A stretch of 5,781 bases of DNA from an uncultured Gemmatimonadota bacterium (GCA_946887155.1 CAMPKM010000209.1:1-5781); one strand, 5' to 3'; positions 1-5,534 are shown, numbered from the stretch's first letter. Program-made: numbers and translations. Notes: generated by a model not told the origin, from the sequence alone.

Positions 1-101
1 ACGTGAGGACGTGAGGACGTGAGGACGTGAGACGTGACATTGGAACGCGATGGTTCCCTCTCCCGACCTCACGACCTCACGCCCTCACGACCTCACGTCA
101 C
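1..101. repeat. Inverted array of 8-bp GTGAGG/CCTCAC units
   Basis: The left arm (1-38) has three exact ACGTGAGG units (1-8, 9-16, 17-24), then degenerate ACGTGAG and ACGTGAC. The right arm (65-101) has GACCTCAC, GACCTCAC, GCCCTCAC, GACCTCAC and GTCAC. The arms are opposed, with GTGAGG every 8 bp pairing with CCTCAC every 8 bp, so single-stranded DNA or RNA could fold into a long hairpin mismatched at about one base in eight. The apex (39-64) holds a smaller hairpin, GGAAC (42-46) with GTTCC (53-57). The right arm includes the stop and last codons of the bacilliredoxin gene, so that transcript reads into the structure. It could act as a 3' stabiliser or terminator, but no T-run is seen. The left arm is cut by the window edge, so its full length is unknown. 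Confidence 0.8.
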
Positions 102-573
102 AGTGCTCGTCGAACGCCGCGATCAACTCTTCGGCAATCTCCTCGGCCGGCCGGCCTTCGATCTGCCAACGTTCGAGCATCCACACGAGCTTTCCGTCGC
201 GCAGGATCGCCATGGAAGGCGACGAAGGTGGATAGCCCTCGAAGTAGCTTCGGGCCTGGGCCGTCGCTTCGGCGTCCTGTCCGGCGAACACCGTGTAGAA
301 ATGATCGGGTTTTGTCGCGTGACCCATCGCGATACGGGCCGCGGGACGCGCCATGCGCGCGGAACAGCCGCAGATCGAGTTCACGAGCACCATCGCGGTG
401 CCAGGCTTCGTCTGCAGCGCTTCGTCGACTTCCGCGGCGGTGCGCAGTTCGGTGAAGCCGACTTCGGTCAGGTCCTGGCGCATGGGGACCAGGAAACGTT
501 CGTCGTACATCGTACGCGCCGGGGCAGGCGCGCCGGCGTGCGTGATATGGAGCTGGCGTCCGTCAGTACTCAT
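85..573 (-). CDS. BrxA/BrxB (YphP/YqiW) family bacilliredoxin
   Basis: This 162-residue protein is a thioredoxin-fold bacilliredoxin of the former DUF1094 family. In Firmicutes, family members remove bacillithiol from oxidised protein thiols in the cytoplasm. The family's CxC active site is seen as VNSICGCSARMARPAA, with Cys68 and Cys70, followed by the conserved RPAAR segment. The YPPSSPSMAI stretch (about 114-123) matches the conserved cis-Pro loop region. A further cysteine near the C-terminus (Cys158, in DEHCD) may be the resolving cysteine; this is less certain. There is no signal peptide. The ATG at 573 lies inside the last codons of the GroES-like gene (11-bp overlap) and is preceded by a good Shine-Dalgarno, which argues for translational coupling. 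The last codons (VRS-stop) are built from the GTGAGG repeat array, so the array has shaped the C-terminus. Whether this organism makes bacillithiol cannot be seen here. Confidence 0.93.
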   Translation of the reverse strand: MSTDGRQLHITHAGAPAPARTMYDERFLVPMRQDLTEVGFTELRTAAEVDEALQTKPGTAMVLVNSICGCSARMARPAARIAMGHATKPDHFYTVFAGQDAEATAQARSYFEGYPPSSPSMAILRDGKLVWMLERWQIEGRPAEEIAEELIAAFDEHCDVRS

Positions 574-943
574 CGCTCACCTCGGGTTCTTCTTCGCCAC
601 GCATGAGCGCGAGAATCGCGCCCTGCGGGATCACCAGGTATGTCTCGCCATCGAACGTGATTTCGACGGCAGCTTTCCGGAAAAACAGCGCGTAGTCGCC
701 GATTCTGGCTTGCATGGGCACGAAGCGATGTTCGCGAGGTCCCGTGCGCCATGGTTCGTCGCTCAGCTCCGAGGGATCGGGCATTGGAAGCCCCGGACCT
801 GTTGCGACGATCTTGCCCCCCTGCACCGCCTGGCTGTCCATCGCGGTGGGCGGCAGGTAGAGGCCCACCTTGGAGCGTTCCTCGCCCTCCTCAGGCTTCA
901 CGAGGATGCGGTCGCCTACGACAATCAGCTTCTTCTTTCGCAT
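563..943 (-). CDS. Divergent GroES-like (Cpn10) co-chaperonin
   Basis: This 126-residue cytoplasmic protein has the Cpn10 fold signature. The N-terminal strand VGDRILVKPEE (9-19) matches the GroES DRV-x-VK start, a mobile-loop-like segment ends in VGLYLPP (26-32), and QGGKIVATGPG (41-51) matches the GroES turn. The C-terminal part, GDYALFF...YLVIPQGAILAL (82-113), matches the final strands. Canonical GroES is about 95-100 residues. The extra length is mostly an insertion at about 51-77 (LPMPDPSELSDEPWR...). The mobile-loop hydrophobic tripeptide is LYL instead of the usual IVL-type. The same long variant is known to me from Bacteroidota, usually annotated 'co-chaperone GroES'. No groEL is next to it, so it is probably a solitary paralog whose GroEL partnering is unproven. 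An in-frame stop lies just upstream of the ATG at 943, which fixes the start, although no clear Shine-Dalgarno is seen. It is the first gene of a two-gene unit with the bacilliredoxin. Confidence 0.88.
   Translation of the reverse strand: MRKKKLIVVGDRILVKPEEGEERSKVGLYLPPTAMDSQAVQGGKIVATGPGLPMPDPSELSDEPWRTGPREHRFVPMQARIGDYALFFRKAAVEITFDGETYLVIPQGAILALMRGEEEPEVSDEY
577..583 (-). promoter_or_regulatory. Ribosome binding site of the bacilliredoxin gene
   Basis: GAGGTGA is read on the minus strand, with its GAGG core 6 nt before the ATG at 573. It lies inside the 3' end of the GroES-like gene and supports both the chosen start and coupled translation of the two genes. Confidence 0.75.
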
Positions 944-1006
944 GGTCTGAATCTACAGCGCTCGAACGACGCCAAGGCTCGTGGAAGACGAGATCGTGTA
1001 CATGGT

Positions 1007-1135
1007 TTACCGTTTTTTCAGGAGCGCCTGAGGCCACATCATGCTGATTCGTTCTGACGCCGACGGCGCCAGGTACGCGAGGTCGTCGTCGGCATCTTTC
1101 ATCGTCGTCAGGCGCAAATGCATTCTACGGACCAT
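1007..1135 (-). CDS. Possible truncated small protein (42 residues)
   Basis: A minus-strand reading frame opens with ATG at 1135, 12 bp past the M24 peptidase stop, and ends at TAA (1007-1009). Alternative ATGs lie at 1123 and 1102. The predicted product contains KDADDDLAYLAPSASERISMMWPQALLKKR. From memory, the stretch (S/P)xxERIxMMWP resembles a widespread family of roughly 60-70-residue proteins in which the motif is followed by LTLDAWAF-like sequence and an SRLPRHVV-like tail. Here that tail is missing and the frame stops soon after MMWP, so this is probably a 3'-truncated remnant. I find no continuation in the other frames. No convincing Shine-Dalgarno is visible. It could also be a chance frame in a 204-bp gap, and no function is assigned. 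Confidence 0.35.
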   Translation of the reverse strand: MVRRMHLRLTTMKDADDDLAYLAPSASERISMMWPQALLKKR

Positions 1136-1147
1136 TCTGGAGTATAG

Positions 1148-2545
1148 CTACATCACCAAATGCCACGCCGCCTGACGACGGAGGGCCCAGCGGAGCCTGC
1201 CCTGGGCGTCGATGATGAAGTCTTCTTCCTGGGCGACGCGGACAGGCTGGTTGTTCCACTCCGGTACTGCTGTCGTCACCTGGAGTTCGGACGAATACCA
1301 CATGCCCGGGATGACTTTCGCGTCACCACGACCGGGCACGCCTTCCTGATAATCCCAGAGACCGATCAGTGGGCCGGCGCCGTGGCCGTGCATGCCGATC
1401 GGGTGCGAATACATCGTCCCGTTCAACCCTTCGGCCTTCATTTTCGCCAGGGTCGAAGCAAGGATCTCGTTCCCGGTTCGGCCGACGCGCGTTTCCTCGA
1501 ACAGGATGTCCTGGAGCCGGTTGGCGTTCTTCAGCGCCGCTTTCAGGCCTGGTGGCGCGTCGGTCTCGCCATCGCGTAACACGTAGGCCATGTGCTGCGT
1601 GTCGGTGTTCAACCGGAGCGCTGTGATTCCGACGTCGCAGTGCAGGACGTCGCCTTTCTGGATCACGGGATCATCACCGAGCTGCTCGGCGGTCACGCCG
1701 AGGCGCTGGACATCGATCGAGGGCTGGAACCAGGTGTCGAGACCGAGGTCGTTTACCTGCTGCCGCCACCACCAGACCAGGTCACTCGTGCGCGTCACGC
1801 CGGGCTTGATGACTTCCGTGGAATACATGCGGCCGATGAGGTCCCAGACCAGGTTCTGGAGGCGCCGGTAGAACTGCTCCTCCTCGGGCAGCCGCGACGC
1901 GATGAACTCGAGCGGCAGCGCCTCGGCCTTGCGGATTCTGGACGTCCACTCCGTGCCTAACGCCAAGGCCATCCCCTCGACCTCGCCCGAGGTAAGGCCG
2001 TCGGAGAAGGCAAAGACGCGCGAGCTGTTGATGCCGAGGACCTTCGGGTTGCGTTGCTCGAGGACGTCCTTGAGCACCTGCCACTGGGCGTCACCCCAGA
2101 GCTCGGCCTGGCGGCCGCCGACGTCGGCGTCGACCGCAATCGTGGATCGCACCGCCTCGTAGAGGCCGCCCTGCGACGTACCACCTAACGCGATCCGCTC
2201 GACGCAGCTGCCGTCACCGGGATCGGTTTGTCCGCCGGCGGCGCATTTGTCGAAGAAGACATAGATGGTCCGCCGGCGAGCGGCAAACGTCGTGGGGGAG
2301 ACCAGCGAGGTGAAGGTGGGGTCTTCCATGTATTCGCGCATGGGAATCACCCACATGTCGATCCCATGCTTCCGCATGAGCGCAGGGAGGACGGTCTTCA
2401 GGCGCTTCTCCAGCCACGTTTGCTGCAGCGTGGCCTGTTCGCGCAGCGTCCCGAACGGGCGACGGCGCTCCTGGGCGTTCGCGGTCGCCGCACCCACGAT
2501 CAACGCAGCGGCAACCGCGACGGCGACGACTCTCGATTTTCTCAC
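1148..2545 (-). CDS. Secreted M24-family metallopeptidase (Xaa-Pro aminopeptidase-like)
   Basis: This 465-residue protein starts at GTG with a well-placed Shine-Dalgarno. Residues 1-24 form a signal peptide (MRKSR, hydrophobic core VVAVAVAAALIVGAA, cleavage after ANA), so the enzyme is exported. Residues about 40-200 fit a creatinase-type N-terminal domain and 210-455 the pita-bread M24 domain. The dinuclear metal ligands can be placed as Asp304 (CDVGI), Asp315 (NTDTQ), one histidine of the MHGHGAG motif (386 or 388), Glu420 (YSSELQ) and Glu441 (QEEDF). The catalytic centre therefore looks intact. M24 enzymes of this type remove an N-terminal residue before proline, or cleave related substrates; the substrate here is unknown. 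The gene is probably monocistronic or leads the minus-strand group. A REP-like palindrome sits 31 bp upstream of the start codon. Leu120 and Leu196 use the rare TTA codon within CGTTAGG motifs. Confidence 0.93.
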   Translation of the reverse strand: MRKSRVVAVAVAAALIVGAATANAQERRRPFGTLREQATLQQTWLEKRLKTVLPALMRKHGIDMWVIPMREYMEDPTFTSLVSPTTFAARRRTIYVFFDKCAAGGQTDPGDGSCVERIALGGTSQGGLYEAVRSTIAVDADVGGRQAELWGDAQWQVLKDVLEQRNPKVLGINSSRVFAFSDGLTSGEVEGMALALGTEWTSRIRKAEALPLEFIASRLPEEEQFYRRLQNLVWDLIGRMYSTEVIKPGVTRTSDLVWWWRQQVNDLGLDTWFQPSIDVQRLGVTAEQLGDDPVIQKGDVLHCDVGITALRLNTDTQHMAYVLRDGETDAPPGLKAALKNANRLQDILFEETRVGRTGNEILASTLAKMKAEGLNGTMYSHPIGMHGHGAGPLIGLWDYQEGVPGRGDAKVIPGMWYSSELQVTTAVPEWNNQPVRVAQEEDFIIDAQGRLRWALRRQAAWHLVM

Positions 2546-2552
2546 TGGAATT

Positions 2553-2557
2553 CTCCC
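2553..2557 (-). promoter_or_regulatory. Ribosome binding site deciding the GTG start of the M24 peptidase
   Basis: GGGAG is read on the minus strand, 7 nt before the GTG at 2545. No other in-frame start lies nearby upstream, and the GTG is followed directly by a signal peptide. Confidence 0.75.
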
Positions 2558-2575
2558 TGGAACGCGGTCAGACGA

Positions 2576-2658
2576 AAAAGGGGTCAGACACCATTTCCCC
2601 GTGAGGCGACGTTGCGGAATCTCGACAGCTCAGCAGGAAATCGTGTCTGACCCCTTTT
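2576..2658. repeat. REP-like palindrome 1 (GGGGTCAGACAC arms)
   Basis: The 23-bp arms at 2576-2598 and 2636-2658 are inverted copies with one mismatch (ACACCATTT against ACACGATTT read on the same strand) around a 37-bp centre. The arms carry AAAAGGGGTCAGACAC. Words of the type 'GTGTCTGACCCC' recur in intergenic REP elements mobilised in trans by REP-associated tyrosine transposases (TnpA-REP/RAYT); that link is from general knowledge, and no transposase is present here. Both strands end the stem with CCCC followed by a short T-run (T4 on plus, T5 on minus), so the element may act as a bidirectional intrinsic terminator insulating the M24 gene from upstream transcription. Confidence 0.85.
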
Positions 2659-2672
2659 CTCCCAAAGCTTAC

Positions 2673-2686
2673 GCGGCCGTGGCCGC
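2673..2686. repeat. Small GC palindrome between the two REP elements
   Basis: GCGGCCGTGGCCGC is a self-complementary segment with a 5-6 bp stem and a 2-4 nt loop. It sits midway between REP-like palindromes 1 and 2 and could be a spacer structure of a composite BIME-like element. Its function is unknown. Confidence 0.5.
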
Positions 2687-2690
2687 ATTG

Positions 2691-2769
2691 TGAAATGGGG
2701 GACAGACCGCGTTTCCGTGTTCCGCGTAAATGTTCCATCATTCGAAAACGTGGTATGTCCCCTATTTCA
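2691..2769. repeat. REP-like palindrome 2 (GGGGACAGACC arms)
   Basis: The 26-bp arms at 2691-2716 and 2744-2769 are inverted copies with about four mismatches around a 27-bp centre. The left arm begins TGAAATGGGGGACAGACC and the right arm, read on the other strand, begins TGAAATAGGGGACATACC. The shared core GGGnCAGAC relates it to palindrome 1, 33 bp away, so the pair looks like a BIME-style doublet. Together with palindrome 1 it fills much of the 374-bp gap between the divergent M24 and M15 genes. The remaining gap sequence, 2770-2919, holds two small hairpins described separately and no promoter I can call with confidence. Confidence 0.8.
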
Positions 2770-2823
2770 GCCAAATCCCAATACAAGGCTGGGCCGGAAA
2801 CTGGCATCTTGTGTGAGCCCGCT

Positions 2824-2842
2824 CCCTACCTAACGCGTAGGG
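2824..2842. other. Hairpin CCCTAC/GTAGGG enclosing a CCTAACG motif
   Basis: CCCTAC (2824-2829) and GTAGGG (2837-2842) are perfect 6-bp inverted arms with a 7-nt loop that includes CCTAACG (2829-2835). It lies about 80 bp upstream of the M15 start, so it could be an operator or an mRNA leader hairpin. It is the only copy of the motif outside a gene. Confidence 0.45.
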
Positions 2843-2868
2843 TCTGCGAATTCCCTTCCGGGCAGTTG

Positions 2869-2885
2869 CGCCGACGCGGTCGGCG
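2869..2885. other. Perfect 7-bp hairpin in the M15 peptidase leader
   Basis: CGCCGAC (2869-2875), a GCG loop and GTCGGCG (2879-2885) form a tight stem-loop ending 34 bp before the ATG at 2920. Possible roles are a 5' leader hairpin or a dyad for a regulator. No function is shown by the sequence. Confidence 0.45.
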
Positions 2886-2919
2886 AGCGCTCCCACCACT
2901 TTCTCGCCACGCGTACGCC

Positions 2920-3855
2920 ATGACTCGTCACGACCTCCTCTCGCGCCTGCGACACGCGCCCCTGGTGGCCGCAGTAATTGTGCTGGGTGCTGCCATTCCT
3001 TCGGCGTCCGCTCATACGGCGCCCGTAGCGTATTTGCCGCCCGTCGTAGCAGACTCGACACCACGCACTTTCTGGAGCCGGGACACACTTTCCGGGCGCA
3101 GCGGTAAAGTATGGATGAAGCTGGTATCGCGAGCCGCCGATAGCAGCAGCGTCTTCTGGCGTCTCTTCGGCGATAGCGCCGCGGACAATCCCGGCGTGTA
3201 CGTCGCGCGCGACAATGACGACGACACGGGCTTCACGTTCGTCAACCTCGTTCCCTTCACGGCAAAGAAGAAGGGCATGCTCGGCGACTACCGCATGGGC
3301 TCGTGGCCGGCGGAGCGCCGCGATGTCTCGGCCGGCTACGCCAATCCGGACGGGTTTATCCGGGTGACGCCGGAAAACCAGGACACGCGGATCTCGGAAC
3401 ATTTCCGCCTGCGTGACTTCCTGACGAAGGATCAGCGAAGTGTCTGGCCGAAGTATCTCGTCCTGCAGGAAGGGCTCATCGACAAGCTCGAGCTGGTGAT
3501 CGGTGCGCTGAATACGCGCGGCATCATGGTGTCCCGGATGTCGGTGATGTCCGGTTTCCGCACCCCGCAGTACAACGACAAGGGCGTGGGCGCCGGCGGA
3601 CGCGCGCAAAACAGCCGGCACCAGTATGGTGACGCGGCGGACGTCTACGTCGACAACGACGGCAGCGGCAGCATGGACGACCTGAATGGCGACGGCAAGG
3701 TGAACACGCGCGACGCGCAGTTCCTGGCGCGTGTCGTCGACGAGATCGAGAAGGAGCACCCGGATCTCATCGGTGGCGTGGGTGTGTATCCGGCCACCAG
3801 CGCGCACGGACCGTTCGTGCACGTCGACGTGCGGGGCGTGAAGGCGAGATGGTAG
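2920..3855 (+). CDS. Secreted M15-family (YcbK-like) peptidase with dockerin-like Ca loop
   Basis: This 311-residue protein is chosen to start at the ATG at 2920, because a signal peptide follows directly (RLRHAPLVAAVIVLGAAIPSASA, cleavage near residue 31). The frame is open further upstream, but only through REP sequence. The C-terminal half is an M15A/DUF882-type zinc D-Ala-D-Ala-peptidase fold, with HFRLRDFL (161-168), SGFRTPQYN (211-219), the zinc motif SxHxxGxAxD as SRHQYGDAAD (232-241, His234 and Asp241), and FVHVDVRG with His301. Family members cleave peptidoglycan cross-links or stem peptides in the periplasm. Between the zinc motifs, residues 245-265 carry acidic calcium loops, the clearest being DLNGDGKVNTRD (254-265), which follows the dockerin/EF-hand pattern. 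Residues 32-155 are an N-terminal domain I do not recognise. No clear Shine-Dalgarno is seen. The gene is divergent from the M24 gene and ends before a terminator. Confidence 0.9.
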   Translation: MTRHDLLSRLRHAPLVAAVIVLGAAIPSASAHTAPVAYLPPVVADSTPRTFWSRDTLSGRSGKVWMKLVSRAADSSSVFWRLFGDSAADNPGVYVARDNDDDTGFTFVNLVPFTAKKKGMLGDYRMGSWPAERRDVSAGYANPDGFIRVTPENQDTRISEHFRLRDFLTKDQRSVWPKYLVLQEGLIDKLELVIGALNTRGIMVSRMSVMSGFRTPQYNDKGVGAGGRAQNSRHQYGDAADVYVDNDGSGSMDDLNGDGKVNTRDAQFLARVVDEIEKEHPDLIGGVGVYPATSAHGPFVHVDVRGVKARW

Positions 3856-3863
3856 GTCCGGAG

Positions 3864-3906
3864 GGCTGATGGGGGATGGCAGTCATTGCCTCCGCCATCA
3901 GCCTTT
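3864..3906 (+). terminator. Stem-loop terminator after the M15 peptidase gene
   Basis: GGCTGATGG (3864-3872) pairs perfectly with CCATCAGCC (3895-3903). Inside, GGA/TCC and GGCA/TGCC extend the stem with small bulges around a GTCAT loop. TTT follows on the plus strand, starting 8 bp after the M15 stop. The T-run is short. The stem also lies just past the 3' end of the convergent membrane-protein gene (3912), so it may serve both directions. Confidence 0.75.
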
Positions 3907-3911
3907 CGTCA

Positions 3912-4424
3912 TCACGTCAGTTGCGTCTTCCGCCGTTCCGGGCGTTCTTCGCCTAACGTGATCCGGGCCATCTGGACCACGGCGGCGAGCACCAGGGCGA
4001 ATACCACGATGGACGACAGGCGCCAGGTGAAGATGCTGCCAACCATGCCCGGCCAGTCAGCGAACGTGGCGCGCGAGGAACCGAACGGCTCCTTGTGGAT
4101 CAGGATGAGGCCAAGGCTGGTGAGTGACTCGGCGGCGGCTTCGATGAGCGCGAAGAGCGGGGCGCGCCAGACCCATCGCCGCACGGTGAAGTTGCCAAGG
4201 TGCAGCGTCACCATGCCGAAGAGCACCACGAACCCGATCGCAAAGCTCAGCCCGAGGAAAAAGACGTTCGCTCCCGCGAGCGACAGGGCCAGGGCGCGAT
4301 AGACCCGCAGTATCACGGCCGTGAGCACAGCCATTTCCACGATCGAAAAGGTGAGCCGCCGGAACGAGCGGATCTCCTCGATCTTTGGATATGAAGCTGT
4401 CTTGACCGGAAAGAATGCGGGCAT
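3912..4424 (-). CDS. Hypothetical four-helix membrane protein
   Basis: This 170-residue protein belongs to no family I recognise. The ATG at 4424 is chosen over an upstream in-frame TTG at 4466 because GGGAG lies 6 nt before it. Four hydrophobic segments are visible at about 24-47, 53-76, 88-110 and 128-153, with a short charged N-terminus (KIEEIRSFRR) and a basic, polar C-terminal tail (EERPERRKTQLT). The loop between helices 2 and 3 is arginine-rich (VRRWVWR). The layout fits a small integral inner-membrane protein, and no catalytic motif is seen. It lies 51 bp downstream of the esterase gene on the same strand and is probably cotranscribed with it. Leu157 uses a TTA codon inside a CGTTAGG motif. 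Confidence 0.8.
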   Translation of the reverse strand: MPAFFPVKTASYPKIEEIRSFRRLTFSIVEMAVLTAVILRVYRALALSLAGANVFFLGLSFAIGFVVLFGMVTLHLGNFTVRRWVWRAPLFALIEAAAESLTSLGLILIHKEPFGSSRATFADWPGMVGSIFTWRLSSIVVFALVLAAVVQMARITLGEERPERRKTQLT

Positions 4425-4430
4425 GTTGGA

Positions 4431-4435
4431 CTCCC
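4431..4435 (-). promoter_or_regulatory. Ribosome binding site deciding the membrane-protein start
   Basis: GGGAG is read on the minus strand, 6 nt before the ATG at 4424. It favours this start over the TTG at 4466, which would add 14 residues. Confidence 0.7.
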
Positions 4436-4475
4436 ATCTGAGACTTAACCGCACCGAGGTCCGCAACCTTGTGAG

Positions 4476-5534
4476 CTACGGCACGGCCAAACGGGCAGAG
4501 AGCCATGCCGCGCTCTGGGCGGCGTGTTGACGCCAGTAGTTCCAGGTATGGGCGCCGGAATGCTCCCTGTACTCAAACTGACCCACTGTATTACCCGCGC
4601 GGTCACGAAAAGCCCTGTTTTGGGCGAGCAGAAAATCTTCGGTGCCGCAATCCACGTAAATAGCGGGCATCAATTGCGGATTTCGTGCCAGCAGACGAGA
4701 CGCGAGGTGACCGGGATCACGCGACGCCCAGCCCGTACTATCACGTCCAAACACCGGTCGCGTGATGGCAAAAAGGCTTCGTCCATATGACGCGCTGAGG
4801 CGATCGATGTCGAATCGCTCGAGTGGCACGACCGATGAGTTGGTGCCCAGCGCCGGTGTGAGCACGCCGGAGTGACTGGCGGCGGCGGAAAAGACATCCG
4901 GATACGCGAGGGCCAGCGCGACCGCGCCGTAGCCACCCATGGAGAGACCAGCGATTCCGCGGTGTCGTCGATCGGCGAGCGTGCGATAGGTGCGGTCGAC
5001 GAACTGCACGAGGTCGCGCGCGATGTAGTCGTCGTAGTGCGGCCACGGCACGCAGTAGGCATCGGCCGGTTCGGCGCCTGCCGGGCGATTGCGCCGGCAA
5101 CCGGTCCAGTCGCCGAGGTAGTTCCACGTCGTGTAGAAGCCATCGTCGCCGTCGGGCATGACGACGATCATCTCCGGATGCCCGGCGGCGGCGAGCGAGT
5201 CGAGCGTGACGCCGAGTCGGCCCTGGTCGAGCCAGTCCGTTTCGTCGCCGAAGGCGCCGTGGAGGTAATACGCCACGGGATAGCGGCGTTCCGCCCGCGA
5301 CGAGTACGACGGCGGCAACCAGACCAGGAACCGTTTTCTGGTGCCTAACGATTGGGACCAGAATGCGAGGGTATCGGTAGTCCCGGGGGGAGATACTGGA
5401 TACGCAGTATTGGTTATTGGTACTGGTATCGGTACGGGTACGGCGTGCTCATACTGGGCGTGGCTCAGTCCCAGGCCGGCGAGCAGGGCCAGTGTCGGCG
5501 CCCGGCCCGCCATTCGCCATCCGCCCGCCGCCAT
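4476..5534 (-). CDS. Secreted alpha/beta-hydrolase esterase (esterase D/antigen 85-like)
   Basis: This protein of up to 352 residues is of the putative-esterase family (PF00756 type, related to S-formylglutathione hydrolase, feruloyl esterases and antigen 85). A signal peptide lies within residues 8-26 (APTLALLAGLGLSHA), so it is exported. An alternative start at Met8 would keep it. The catalytic triad can be placed as Ser198 in GLSMGG, Asp300 in DCGTEDF and His329 in HSGAHTWNYW. LHGAFGDETDWL (91-102) is the usual oxyanion-side loop. Cys146 and Cys161 could form a disulfide. The mature N-terminus has an odd low-complexity linker, PVPIPVPIT (33-41). The start lies 4 bp after the RidA-like stop, so the two were probably an operon. 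The substrate cannot be read from the sequence; esters such as acylated sugars or peptides are typical of the family. Confidence 0.9.
   Translation of the reverse strand: MAAGGWRMAGRAPTLALLAGLGLSHAQYEHAVPVPIPVPITNTAYPVSPPGTTDTLAFWSQSLGTRKRFLVWLPPSYSSRAERRYPVAYYLHGAFGDETDWLDQGRLGVTLDSLAAAGHPEMIVVMPDGDDGFYTTWNYLGDWTGCRRNRPAGAEPADAYCVPWPHYDDYIARDLVQFVDRTYRTLADRRHRGIAGLSMGGYGAVALALAYPDVFSAAASHSGVLTPALGTNSSVVPLERFDIDRLSASYGRSLFAITRPVFGRDSTGWASRDPGHLASRLLARNPQLMPAIYVDCGTEDFLLAQNRAFRDRAGNTVGQFEYREHSGAHTWNYWRQHAAQSAAWLSARLAVP
5411..5442 (-). repeat. Degenerate hexamer repeat coding for the PVPIPVPI linker
   Basis: Read on the minus strand, the units are GTACCC, GTACCG, ATACCA, GTACCA and a decayed ATAACC, giving Val/Ile-Pro pairs just after the esterase signal peptide. 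ATA, GTA and CCA codons and lower local GC set the stretch apart from the gene around it. This suggests a microsatellite-like expansion within the coding sequence. Confidence 0.6.

Noticed and set aside
1..101. CRISPR array
   Set aside because: Units are 8 bp, directly abutting and without spacers, and the two arms are in opposite orientation.
944..1006. Promoter for the GroES-like gene
   Set aside because: AT-richer words occur on the minus strand (such as GTAAACCAT and TGTACACGAT), but no -35/-10 pair is good enough to call.
353..1057. 234-residue plus-strand frame
   Set aside because: It runs antisense through the bacilliredoxin and GroES-like genes, both firmly identified, and has no recognisable domain.
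1056..1096. Stem GACGCCGACG/CGTCGGCATC as a terminator after the M24 gene
   Set aside because: The loop is long (21 nt) and there is no T-run after the stem on the minus strand. On the plus strand the downstream Ts are only three and no plus-strand gene precedes it.
2695..2919. N-terminal extension of the M15 gene to an ATG at 2695
   Set aside because: The extra 75 codons translate REP palindrome sequence and would bury the signal peptide inside the protein.
2830..3822. Long 330-residue minus-strand frame antisense to the M15 gene
   Set aside because: It lies opposite a gene with clear family motifs and a signal peptide, and its His/Val/Arg-rich composition is typical of an antisense shadow in GC-rich DNA.
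4425..4466. Longer start (TTG at 4466) for the membrane protein
   Set aside because: The ATG at 4424 has a well-spaced GGGAG, and the added residues are not typical of an N-terminus.
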